A program made the translations under genes and the position numbers. From Marsupella aquatica (lineage: Eukaryota; Marchantiophyta), in the NCBI GenBank assembly GCA_973895155.1, contig OZ316892.1:23684001-23748000 (forward strand): a DNA stretch of 64,000 nucleotides, given 5' to 3'. A model generated the notes under the pieces. That model saw only the letters and a list, made by a program, of their open reading frames with translations, was not told the origin of the DNA and did no database searches. Positions 13,301 to 24,274 of the stretch are shown here, one piece after another; position 1 is the stretch's first letter; each line of letters opens with the position of its first letter.

Positions 13301-15608
13301 AGGGTACTCCCAGCCTAGAAAAGTTGAAATCTTTTGAAGTCTGTGGGACTGGCATGTATCCAAATTAGGTGGATCATACAATTTGATTCAGGAATGACAG
13401 GGAGACTTCTTAAATCTACTTAAGGTTAGCGATCATCTGTAAAAGTGCGACCTACAATGCTGTACTGTATGCCTCTTAAATACCCCCCATTACAGGTAGG
13501 CCACAGAGTGTAGCACGCGTGAGAATGACTAGGGACCCTTGCGAGAAGAATGTGACAATAGCACTCAAAAGTATCGTGGATTGAAGACGTTCATAAACTC
13601 TTTCGTTCTGTGCTCGACATTGTGCATTTTCCTGCACTTTACCCACAGCGTCAATGGGAAGCCATCACGGTAAATAACAACAAATCCCCTCCCCCGCCAT
13701 TGGAGAGTTTTCTTCACCTACAGGATAAGAGGAGTCGCACCCTCCTGTTATCTTCACCTATCGTTGATGAGTGCGGTCCATGAACGAAAGAATCAAGCTA
13801 CAGAAGCCTATGAATCATGCAAAAGTTGATGGTCGTGTCGCTAGAGTAATCTAAAGCTAGAGATCCCGGCTTCACTTTTACATCTTATCTGAAACACTTG
13901 GAGATGAGAATTTGAGCTCTAGTGGATGATAACTACAAATGACACCCAGCTGTGTTTGATTGCGATGGTACAGGTCGCCCAATGATTGACACCAGTAGGA
14001 GGAAACTCAACTTAAGCCAACAGACTTAGGAAAATAAAATTTGTAGCCCCTACGCAGTATGACTCAAGTTTTGCTGAAAGGAACTTCCGGATTGTTATTG
14101 GAAGGTTAACCTTGAATTCATGAAAGGAAAGTAAGCATTCTTCTAAATTGAACTGTTGATCCTTGGTTGTTAAAATGGGGACCCACATAAATAACTTTAG
14201 AGGGACATACCTTGTGCCCGCAAAAGTTACAATCAGACTGGTGAATTTATCAATTGCATGGTGATAACTGTGTGGCGGTTGATCTAGAACACGCGCTAAA
14301 TCTCGATAATAGATGGTGAGGCCTCCATGGAAGTAATAGCGCACACCAGGATTTACAAGAAACAAATATGAGAGAAGATAGGCTGACAATGGAATAAATC
14401 CTCGTTTCTACGAGGCTCTACTACTTCTACATTCGTGGGGAGTGCCGTCGAATAAGCCTGTCAGACAGGATTCTAATTAAGACAAGATGGAGCCACATTG
14501 GATCTCTAGATGCACCAGCAAAAAAAAACGAAATGGACTAGTGGCCAAGGGTGTTCGTTGTTCTGGAGCATAGAGCTAACCGGCTCAAGTAAATAACACC
14601 AGATGAGAAAAACCATGAATCAATTCTTGTTAAAGATACAAACCTCAGAACTAGTTTACACTCTCTAGGTAACTGCTCCACCCAGGTGAAGAATAATTAA
14701 TATGCCTTCAACCGAACTCTGTTTCTCTGTCCTAAATAGGAGAAGGTTGAAATCGTGTCCAATGAATGATGGTTCGACTAACACTGGGCTAATTCCCTAT
14801 CTGGTACTGAATTATCATAGCTGCTAGCCTAAGAAGGGTTATCGAAAGGAAGAACCTCAGATCGAGAGTCTGAACCGGATATCCTTCATAATCGGACATT
14901 AGCTGTATGTATCGCAACTGCTAATTGTACATTTTACCAGCTTAGCTCAACGACTGACTAAATTCGGACCATATGTACAAAGAATCAGGATCACGTCACT
15001 GCTGCTAAATGCCTGAGCTAGACATGTATGCACGTCTGCAGCCGAATCCAGAAAATAAGCAGGAAGTAGACAGTGGTGCAATGGCACTGCTGGGAGTTGG
15101 TAAGAAATGTGACCTTCACATCCCAGCAGTATCACTGTGACCTCACCACTCCAGCTCCAGCTATATGCCTTTCTTGTCAACACACACAATCACACTTCCT
15201 CATCTTACAGGCCGATGCGGTCTCCCATCCAAGCAACAGAGAAGCTGCGGCAAGAACTCTCTGACCACCCACTGTTACTCAACCTCCTACTACCACCACT
15301 ACACCCGCAAGGTCTACCGAACTTGAGATGGACATACTTAAAATTCATGTATGACATCACTTTAGATTAGACTTTCGTTGACCCATCTGGCCTTCAAAAG
15401 GACTAGATTGACACATAAGGACTATCTTTTGCCTTGGGGAAGACTTCCACATTGAATCTATGATCTGTTCACCGTCATGCACACCCTCACCTCCAAGAGT
15501 GACAAGTAGTGTCTCCCCTCACCGCTCAAACCAGTTGTTGCAGAGCACACTTTCTCCCCATTACACTCAATATGAATCATCCACATGTTACATCGTGGTT
15601 GCCTGTTA

Positions 15609-16652
15609 TTACACAGAATTATAGTCACAGCTCCACTTGTGTGCAATGCTCACGCAGCTGAGATAATGGCACCAGTGGCATTTCTTCCGAGCATCAACGC
15701 CAGTGAAGAGGACGGCAGCGGCAGCCGCGTAGGCAACAACAACCAGAAATAATGCAACGACCCACATGACCTTTTGCCCGCGGGTGTATTTCTTCTTCAC
15801 GGGCATATCGTCATCTCTGTATCCAGCCGGCAGATTACCCAGATTCACCCACCCATACTGAGGTTTCACCAAAAGAACGAATCCCAGCAAGAATCCGGAA
15901 ACGAAGCCACCAATATGAGCGAAGTTGTCCACATAAGGCATTAATCCAAATGCCAGATTGATGACAATGACCACGATCAGTGTGGTGAGTGCTAAGCATC
16001 TGTTGGCGTAGATCGTCCAGTTGGTGAGCAGCTCGGACACAGTGGCACCTAGAAGACCAAACAATGCACCGGATGCCCCTACTGAGATCTGGTTTTCTGG
16101 AAGGAAGAGAGCAGACAGCAACGAACCGCCAAACCCGGCCAAAAGGTACACAATGCCAACTCTAATGAAGCCAAACTCCTGCTCTAGTCTGATGCCGATG
16201 AGGAGGAGGCCGAGCATGTTGGCTATCAAGTGAAACACCCCTGCGTGCAACCATATGCAAGAGACCAGACGCCATGCTTCTCCATGGATCACCAGATAAG
16301 GTCGAAGGCCCCCCAATTTCTGCAGAGTCCTGGCAGATGGGCCGAGCATCGGGTTCTCGTTCCATGGCTCGAAGCCAAACCGTTTGAAGACGTGGGGCAT
16401 GCACTTGCGTTTGGGCACCTCTTTGGGGCAGTTGTTGTAGTACATCACCACAATGAGCATTGCAATGTTGGATATCACAATTATGGGGATGAGGAACACA
16501 AATCTCCTCCGGTCTCTCTCGGTGGTAGGAACTGTGGCTGGTGGAGGTTGTGCCGGCCCAACCGGATATCCAAACCCTTTGTTGCTCAGAGTCCTCGCCC
16601 GGATGGATCCTGGGTTCTCCTCATCCGAATCATCATACCTTGCTGAGCCCAT
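15609..16652 (-). CDS. rhomboid-like intramembrane serine protease (plant RBL type)
   Basis: A single-exon 347-aa protein. Rhomboids cleave membrane proteins inside the bilayer; plant RBL1-4 types act in the secretory system. Seen: a soluble Pro-rich N-terminus (1-50), a first membrane segment (51-72), the conserved loop with WRLVSCIWLHAG (127-138), oxyanion Asn in HLIAN (145), catalytic Ser194 in GASGALFG, catalytic His247 in AHIGG, and a final membrane segment (about 296-317). The tail KCHWCHYLSC (324-333) is typical of plant RBL1-4. The catalytic dyad is intact, so the protein is probably active. The ATG at 16,652 gives the usual MG-start and N-terminal length. No intron is needed. The next plus-strand DNA is promoter or leader. 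Confidence 0.93.
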   Translation of the reverse strand: MGSARYDDSDEENPGSIRARTLSNKGFGYPVGPAQPPPATVPTTERDRRRFVFLIPIIVISNIAMLIVVMYYNNCPKEVPKRKCMPHVFKRFGFEPWNENPMLGPSARTLQKLGGLRPYLVIHGEAWRLVSCIWLHAGVFHLIANMLGLLLIGIRLEQEFGFIRVGIVYLLAGFGGSLLSALFLPENQISVGASGALFGLLGATVSELLTNWTIYANRCLALTTLIVVIVINLAFGLMPYVDNFAHIGGFVSGFLLGFVLLVKPQYGWVNLGNLPAGYRDDDMPVKKKYTRGQKVMWVVALFLVVVAYAAAAAVLFTGVDARKKCHWCHYLSCVSIAHKWSCDYNSV

Positions 16653-19600
16653 CGTCTGTCTTCTTCACCACAATGCAAATACCTTTTGCAGCTCTTCCCG
16701 ATTCACAACCGAGTCACTCCCCACTTCTCCAACAAATGCAAACTAGAGCCGCTCTCCTAAGCTTCCAAAGTCTCCAATGAGGCGAATCTGTCACAGCATT
16801 GCGACACCCCTGAGTTTCTCCGTCCGTCACACCCAAGGATTGGACAAATCTTTCCTATGGACACAGGGTAGGGGAACGAAAATGCCCCCAAACCGCCACA
16901 ACTCCAATCCAATCAATGCGCTCCGATCATGAGCCAAATCGGACAGCTTCGTACAGGAACCCTGCCCCTCCGCCTAGCCAGACACACGACGACCAAGCAT
17001 AGACACGCCAACTCGTTGGAAATCTTCACTCGTAGCTCTCTTAGGGTCAAGTCAATCCATCGCCGTCCCCCTTCCTCCCTCAAGCCGGCAGGGCAGTCAG
17101 ACGCACTCCCTCTCCTCACAGACAGCGTGATAGCCCACGAGGACAATCAATGAGTTGTGCGTGTGTTACATTACACGTTACGTTGAATGCAATGACTGCC
17201 CTGATGCGTTGAAACTCCTGTTCCTTCCCTTCCTTTCTTCCCTCCCCTTGACCCCTTCCCTAGTTCCCTTGCTGTGCATCGCCTTTTGACCAGCTTGGAA
17301 GGGGTACAGGACATACGACTTCAGAAGACTACAGGCAGCTGCTGTGGGGCCCCACTTTATTATTCATCGAAGAGAGCTCAGTCATCCTGTCATCAATCGG
17401 CTCTGAGCCTACTACCGGTACCGCTCCCTGTGCTGCTCCAAGATGGCAAGACCGGTGGTGGTGGCCCTCTCGCTGCCGAGTGCTCACTCTTTCACAGCTC
17501 AGCTGGGCTTATGATTCCCTGCTCAGGTGTTTCCCGTGTCCCGGAGAAGGGAAACAGTCAGACCCAAGCTCAAAAAAAGCTGGCGGACAAAAAAGCGTGC
17601 TCAGCTGATCTTCGCTGAGCCAATCTCTGCTGGTTAACTGGTGGAGGATCGATTGTGAGGCTCCAGAATGGGTGAGAGAGAGGAGCTGGACGACAGCCCA
17701 GCAGACCATTACCACACTCCACTGGTGCTCCACTGCTCGACCGACGATGGAGAGAAGACAGTGAGGACAGATTATTGACGAGCGCAGCTCCAATAATGAA
17801 TCAACGCTGGACGAGGAGGGCCTACAGACATCACTGATTGATGAGAGAAGTGAGCAACGAGCACCCCACTCACTCGCCCAGCTCGCCAAAAAGTTTCTGT
17901 CTCATCAATCCGGGCCAAAAAAGAGGCCCATGTCGATCAGAATCGATCGATTCTCTGCTCCCTGCCAGCATGATTGTGCGGCTGTACTCGCAAATGGATC
18001 GACGTATTACTTTTCATGCGCTTTTTCACGCGGAGAAAGAGAGATTGCCGCAGGGCAAGAGTACAGAATGATAATCAACGCGTTTAAACACATTTCTTTC
18101 TCCCGAAGAGAGTTCTTTCGTCGCGAAGCTTGCCTCTTTTTAGTAGTAGTCAATCCTCGCTTGCTTTCCGGGCAAACTATCTTCGGATGAAATCCGCGCT
18201 CGCGCTGTCGAGTTGTACTTTTCAAGTAACCGAGCTGCCCCAGTTTTATTTACTCCCTGCCCGCCCCAGTTTTATATTTACTCCGTAAGCAATTACCCCC
18301 TGCCCGAATGTTACGACGTCCAGTTTCGCCCTGCCCAGCCAACCATGATGATCCTTTTCGCCCTGCCCGATCAATGATGACGTTTTTTTAGGCTCCACCA
18401 AACCAATCACGATTCCTTGTCAACTGCCCAATTTAGTGCCTTACTACTGTAGCTGAGTCAATTCCTTATTTTTATTTCTTTACCCCAAAGTGATATTCTT
18501 TCTTTTAGGCTTACATTAAATTATTTTGGTTTTTTTTCATTTATTTACTTCGTAACAAATGTATTGATTTCAATATAAATTGTTTTTTTTTCAATTCTTG
18601 AGCATAATTATAGAAAGTATGTCAAATGGTGCTTCTCAATAGGAAAGGCAACAACCAAGGTAATATATTATGGTCATGGAAGTGAATGTTGAATTATGAC
18701 GTTTTCTTTCATGACGATCCAATCATTATTTATTTCATGCATATGTAATCGACACAATCTCTACGTGATTCACCTCTTCTCCAAGGCTACGTCCACACAA
18801 ACGCTCAAGTTTTACATCAAGGGTAAACGAACACACATGAGATGTATTATTAACATTTTGCTTTCAAGGTTTTATCATAAACTAACTAATGTATACTAGA
18901 TTGATTCTTATTATAATTTTTGTGATAAAATTTGATGCTCCATAAATTGTCTTATTAAACCCCTAATTGATCCCACATTATTTTCTTTATGTGAGAATAT
19001 AATGTCTTTTTATACTTCAAATCTGTTTAGAAACTTCATAATGCAATTGAGGGTGTCAATATTCATGATTTTTCCTTGATCAAGCATGTTTTATCGGTAT
19101 TACATGGATTTATGTATTGAATAACTTGATATATATCAGATATGCTAAAGACACTCCCTCGATCTATCTCTATAAAGCATTTTTCATGCAAAATGTGTGA
19201 ATAGCATCTTTACCTAACTTGGCCTTGATTGGGTGTTATTCTTGACTACTTATATGATCTCTCTGGTCTAGTAAGGGTATGGCAAATCTTGGGCCGTATT
19301 AAGATTAGGAGTAAGTTTTTTTTATCAAAAACACGTGTACAAAACAACTAGTTATAAAATATATTATGACAGTGATACATATATGTTATCTCCATTCCTA
19401 CATAAGATATGTAGTGTATTAATATATATGGGGTATTTACAAACGACAGGAAATAGCAAACAATAACAGAAAATAGAAACTGGTAATAGGGAAATGAGCG
19501 ATAATTTCTTTTGAATTTCTTTTGAATTATTTTTTTTGCCAAAAAAATTCTATTGCCAAAAATATTTTTTTGCTTGCGCCCGACGCTGGTAATGCTAGTG

Positions 19601-20330
19601 CTCAAAGCTAACCAAAAAATGTTGTCGGCAATTTTATTTTTGAAAAATGTGATTTTTTAGAAAATATTTTTACATTATCATTTTTCTGGTACCAATAAAC
19701 CTGTTTCTTGTTTATTGTTTATTGTCACGCATATCATACCCGTATATACTAGATATACTCCTCATTTGACTCCTACATACATGTAAGCAACCATGAACCC
19801 AAGTGTTAGTGTTGAAAATGATCTACAAGGGAGTGATTATAACCATGTTGCATCAAAGGTTAGAAATATGGTTTTCAATTGTGCATATACTTACCGACCC
19901 CAACTCGTCCTGCATGTGAAGTTTCAGAGCCCGCGTTCCAAATTTCTTAGCCAACTCTCTCTCAGGTGGCAAGATTGGGCGTCCATGCTCTCGCTCCTGC
20001 ACCATACTCAAGATAATAATTAACCCCCCTCCCCGGCAAATGAGAATAAAATTGAAACCTCCCATTACTTGAAATACATTATTTTAAAAGTTAATCCCTA
20101 CCAAATCCCCCACATTACTTAATGAATAATAATCCCTACCTAGCCTCACACATTACTTAGAAAAATTCCCTAACACCCCCACATCCCTTTCAACTCATGG
20201 GTATCACTACCCACTCTACCTATATAAAATACTCCCTTATTATCGTGGCCTAACTATCGCAAAAAGCAACGACAACCTAAGCCCGGCACTCCTTAAAAAA
20301 AACAAACCCCCCGGCGTGGCCTAAAACAGT
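16653..20330. other. intergenic DNA upstream of the rhomboid gene
   Basis: The first 1.5 kb is GC-balanced and should hold the rhomboid promoter and leader. From about 18.4 kb the sequence turns AT-rich. A minus-strand exon-like piece at about 19,880-20,020 (reading REHGRPILPPERELAKKFG before a possible donor) looks coding but I cannot identify it. Nothing else is recognised. Confidence 0.35.
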
Positions 20331-20350
20331 CAAATATTCAAAATTTTGAA

Positions 20351-20545
20351 TTTTTCCGATGCTTCCCTAATCGGACCCCTCCACCCTAAACCCCAAAACC
20401 TAAGGTCCGATGCAGGGTCCGATTCTCAGGTAATCGGACCATAATCGGAAGCCTTGCGTCCAAAACCCATAAGAGAGAGTCCCACTCCATTTCCGACTCT
20501 TCAGCAATCGGAATAGAATCGGAAATAGAAAAAAATAAGGACACA
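20351..20545. repeat. left subterminal repeat cluster of the CACTA element
   Basis: Repeated atcgga, tccgat and tccga motifs in both orientations within 200 bp. In CACTA elements such motifs bind the TnpA-type protein. Confidence 0.6.
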
Positions 20546-20723
20546 TCAAAACTTGCGATACAGGCTCGATAACAAATGCACAGGGATAAGAGGGGAGGTC
20601 TGGGAGGACTTATGCAGGCATAGCCAAGGTTGTGCCTGAGGTGATCAGGGAGAGGGAGGACCCAATTTCAAGGTGAAAATTCAGCAAGGAGGCAAGCAAG
20701 GAGGAGGGGAGCATAGGACTTAC

Positions 20724-21807
20724 AAACTCTGCTTTGAGAGGATGCGCTCCACCCTGCCCCATTCGGTGAGTAACTGCAGGTCTCTTCTCCACCCTCTCAA
20801 TTGCATTTTGAATGTAAAGTGGAGGGTCTCCAAGCAGTGCTAATTTGGCCTCCCATTCCATTAAGTTTTGCTGCAGGAGGGGGATGTCAACAGTCTGTCC
20901 TGAAAGGACCCTCTTCTCTGCCTCATCGAGCTCAGCCTGCCAGTGACGTCTCGCTTGCCAAGCACGAACCTGTAGCTCAGCATCAATCCAAGCAGACCAG
21001 GCATCAGCTGGTATCTCATCCGGGGGATCTCTCTGCCTGATCACCTCTGCCTCCTCCTTACAATCTGCCAGGTACTTCCTCATCTTTTCTCTCACATTAT
21101 TACATCTATCTGCAAGTGAACGTGAGATCTTCTTATTCAGCCATCGATCATCCAGGAAGCAGCCATTACAGAATCGCTCCTTCACTTGCTCCCTTGCTTG
21201 AAATTTATCCTCTTCTTTCTTCTTCCCCCAGTAGTCTAAGGGGCTGAAATTTGCCCTCAACACCTGCCCTAGCTGACTTCTGAACAAATTGTAGCTCTTT
21301 GTCATCGGAGCTCCTCCCTTATTAATGAACAATTTTGGCCGTTTGGCCCTTTCCTCTGCTCGTAGCCTCTCTTCCTCAATCCTTGCCCTCTCTGCAGCTC
21401 GAGCCTCCTTTCTAAGCCTCTTCTCTCTTTCTTGTGGTGAGAGGGCCTCCACTGGCCTGCCTTTCCTCCTTCCTCTTTCTTTTTTTCTCCTTTCCTTTCT
21501 CTAGCCTCTCCATGAAAGCCTTCTCTGCTTCACTTATGGCAGATTGCCTGGATTCGTCAATCAGGCCCTGGGTCAATTGAGCTGCTATGGCCGCAGCTTC
21601 AGCAGACAGGCCTGCTTGCCTCTTGAAAATCTCTGCCATAATGTCCGAGATCTGCTGTGACGGCCCTGCTCCATCTCCACCCACCCTGGCTGCTCCGTCT
21701 CCTCCCCCCCCAGCCGTGCCATTCCCCTCCATAGCCTCGACCTCCAATGCGTGCTCCTCCACTTTGTGTTCACTCAGCAGCTCCTCCCAAGTTGCATCCG
21801 AAACCAA
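20724..21807 (-). pseudogene. TnpA-like accessory ORF of the CACTA element, frameshifted
   Basis: Two overlapping minus-strand frames read as one protein if a single frameshift in an A/G-rich tract (about 21,470-21,500) is allowed. The upstream part (from about 21,807) is Ala/Gly-rich with ISDIMAEIFKRQAG and a Lys/Glu-rich charged helix. The downstream part has a strongly charged coiled coil (REKRLRKEARAAERARIEEE), then LFINKGGAP, NLFRSQLG and a Trp-rich segment with AWSAWIDAELQVRAWQ. A donor GTAAGT follows at 20,723, so more exons may exist. Position and composition suggest a TnpA-type DNA-binding partner of the transposase, perhaps of the plant En/Spm second-protein family, but I see no decisive motif. 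It lies between two clusters of subterminal motifs and is transcribed away from the transposase. Confidence 0.5.
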
Positions 21808-21839
21808 GCCCGATACAAAGACATTCGTACTTTAGTCGG

Positions 21840-21985
21840 GAAAAGTACCAAACCCTATTGTGCCCTCCATCCGATTTTTTAAGAATCGGAACATCCGATA
21901 CTTGAACTATCGAAAACGGGATCGGAAATAGCGATGCTTAAAGTATCGGACCCCTCTTCCAATATGATCGGACTTAGCTTGTCCA
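21840..21985. repeat. internal cluster of CACTA subterminal motifs
   Basis: A second dense group of atcgga/tccgat motifs, to the right of the minus-strand ORF. With the left cluster it brackets that ORF. Confidence 0.55.
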
Positions 21986-22785
21986 TTATTTTTTATGCCT
22001 TTAAGGATGGATTTATAATAAGTTAGTCGATGGGGGGGGGCTGGGGATGTGGTAAGGAAATGTAAGTTTAGTTGATGTGAAAACCTGCATTGTAATTGTA
22101 GGCCTGGTTGAGTAGCCGGATTTTGTTTGGGCGGTGGGGTTCTTGAATAAAAGCCGGTTATAGGTGCGGTAACGTCCCCCTTACAACAACATACTTTTGG
22201 GGTTGAACGGTATGATCATTGACCCACTCACATTAAAAGTTTTGACAAATTTGTCCACCTTGTATGTGGATTTAATTTTGGGGGCCAAACAAAGTTAACC
22301 TCATGTGCGTGTATTGTGCAGTATTTTTTTGCGGAGGGTTGGGTCGTTCTCTTTGTTTGTATTTTTGTAGGTCCATTTTTGCAATGCATTATGCATCGCG
22401 ATAGGCCATGCATCCGAAAGGTATGATATACTCCCTTTATCATTTGGAGGTGAGCACTTTAAGTATATATTTGGCTAAAGTTTTTTCATTGATGGCCACA
22501 ATATATAGTGGATATGATTCTATGGGGACATATGTATAGATAAATTCTGATGGTATTCCTTTAATTGTGCAGACATTTCGGATATTGTCTTAGCATATAT
22601 TCTAAGGCCAAGATCCTAGTAGGCATTGTTCAGTGCGGATATCATTTAGGTAAGATGCACAGTCATTATTTTTAATTATTCGCTTAGTGTAAACTAGGTT
22701 CCAATCTTGACATATTGTATTTAGGGTACTTAATATGAGTGGGAAAGATTTTTGACATGTGATTAATTTTCACATTGATGGGCAG

Positions 22786-24102
22786 ATGTCAAATTCTGGG
22801 AGTTCCGAGTCAGATTCTGACTCGGACTCGTCATCTTCTGAGGGGGACATTCCTCCCCCCCCCCCCCTCGGAGGCCGCATCATCCTCCTCCTCCTCTAGG
22901 CCCCATTCCATGTTGGTGTGTGCGATGTAAGGGAATGGTGGTTCGTCAAGCTTGGGAGTGTATTGAGCATATTGAGAATTATGGGCAACACCAACCTGAT
23001 TTACCAGAACATTCAGCTCACCAGGTATGCACCCCATACTCTCATCCCATACATTTCAATGAAGGAAACATAATTTGCCACTTACAATCATGACCACTAT
23101 CATCATATATTTATTAATTTTGGATTTTTTTTGAATGAATAGGTGCCCCGTAGGCCCCCTCCTCCATTGATCTCTAAAGAGCTATGGCTAGACACATTCT
23201 TGGCTAGTGCAAGACGGATGCTTGCATCAACATCTACACCCCCTCCTCCTGCCCCGTGCCCCAATGGTGAGGGCGGGAGTGTACCTGTAGCAAGGGTGGA
23301 GGACATTGAGCAAGGTGACCTGGAGGTACCTCCATCTAGGGTTTTACGCACCGGCCCACGCTCCCATAGGCATAGGAGACATTATGAACCATTGGGCACT
23401 CGTGAGTCTCAAGACCCAAACTTGGTAGGTCCGCCTATGATGAAGCCAGGTGAGGGTTATGTGGTAGTGGAGGGTAGGTTGGGATTGTCATATCTCACTG
23501 GAAAGGCGTTGCCTCTTGTGAAGGACTTCTCGTCTGAGATATTCAAAATCCCTCAAGGCATACCCACTAATGCCCCTATAGAGATATGGGGCCGTCATTG
23601 GATAGTGCAGTCATCTTCCCTTGGTGTTGATGTAGGATTTGGGTTATTTGCTTTGGAGGACATTGTGGTCCATCCAAAGCCATGGCGAAGAGGTTATGAT
23701 GGGGAACACTTATTTCCTTATATTGGCCCTATATACACTGCCAAGAATTGGAACATTATTTTACGGCAACAACCATCATGGGGAGTGTATGCATTGCAAA
23801 TGGATTCCGATCCGGATGAGGTCCTCAAGAGGCCTTGGCATTGTAGGATGATTGATGGTGATCCTGTGCGATGTGATAACATCGCTGGGTATATCAATAG
23901 TACCAAAGGGAGAGGACGAGGACTTCAATCAAATGTAGAGTGGGTTCAGATTTTTGGGGCACCGCCACCACCTTACTATGTGAAGCATATGGATGACCAT
24001 GTTATGACTGTAGCCATTAGGACTATTAGGGCTGGTGAGGAACTCTTTTGTGACTATGATTGGAACGCGCCTAAGATGGCCATACGGTGTCGTCCTTCAT
24101 AG
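22786..24102 (+). CDS. CACTA-encoded protein with N-terminal Cys motif and SET domain
   Basis: Exon 1 (22,786-23,024) starts at an ATG with an acidic Ser/Asp stretch, then Pro runs, then CWCVRCKG and HIENYG, resembling the N-terminal Cys motif of CACTA tnp2 proteins. Exon 2 (23,143-24,102) follows through a 118-bp GT-AG intron in phase 0. Exon 2 carries a Pro-rich linker and a SET-like domain: GFGLFA (residues 166-171 of the exon), LFPYIGP, IAGYINS (248-254, the Asn-motif position) and GEELFCDYDW (298-307, with the expected catalytic Tyr). SET domains methylate protein lysines using S-adenosylmethionine. The ATG frame meets a 13-C run at 22,855-22,867 and needs one more C to join the Cys-motif frame, so this copy may be frameshifted. 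Exon 2 ends at TAG; whether it normally splices on to the transposase is unresolved. Confidence 0.72.
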
Positions 24103-24274
24103 CACATACAAACATGTGTATATGTTCACTTTTATAAAAATATTACTTGAGTCATTCTCTAATTGGTTTCAAGAGCTATGGAGTCTTTTGACTCATTCAT
24201 ATATGGATGTCTCAATTGTTGGTTGAGAGACCTGGACTTATATCATTCTCATTGTTTTCTTTTGTGTATGATAG

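Larger units (their letters stand above)
8628..15608. other. 7-kb stretch without a recognised gene
   Basis: Open frames here (for example about 10,951-11,421 +, 14,012-14,389 -, 12,682-12,978 +) show no family motif or convincing splice structure. The stretch contains an assembly gap, tandem duplications at 9.4-9.6 and 9.97-10.3 kb and a C-rich low-complexity run at 10,319-10,375. No RNA gene is visible. Confidence 0.4.

Noticed and set aside
19853-20065. Minus-strand exon-like peptide (REHGRPILPPERELAKKFG)
   Set aside because: Looks coding with a possible donor, but without partner exons or a known family I cannot call a gene.
22851-22910. CRISPR-like or structured repeat suggested by short repeats
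   Set aside because: It is a Pro-codon and homopolymer tract in coding sequence; no spacer pattern exists anywhere in the window.
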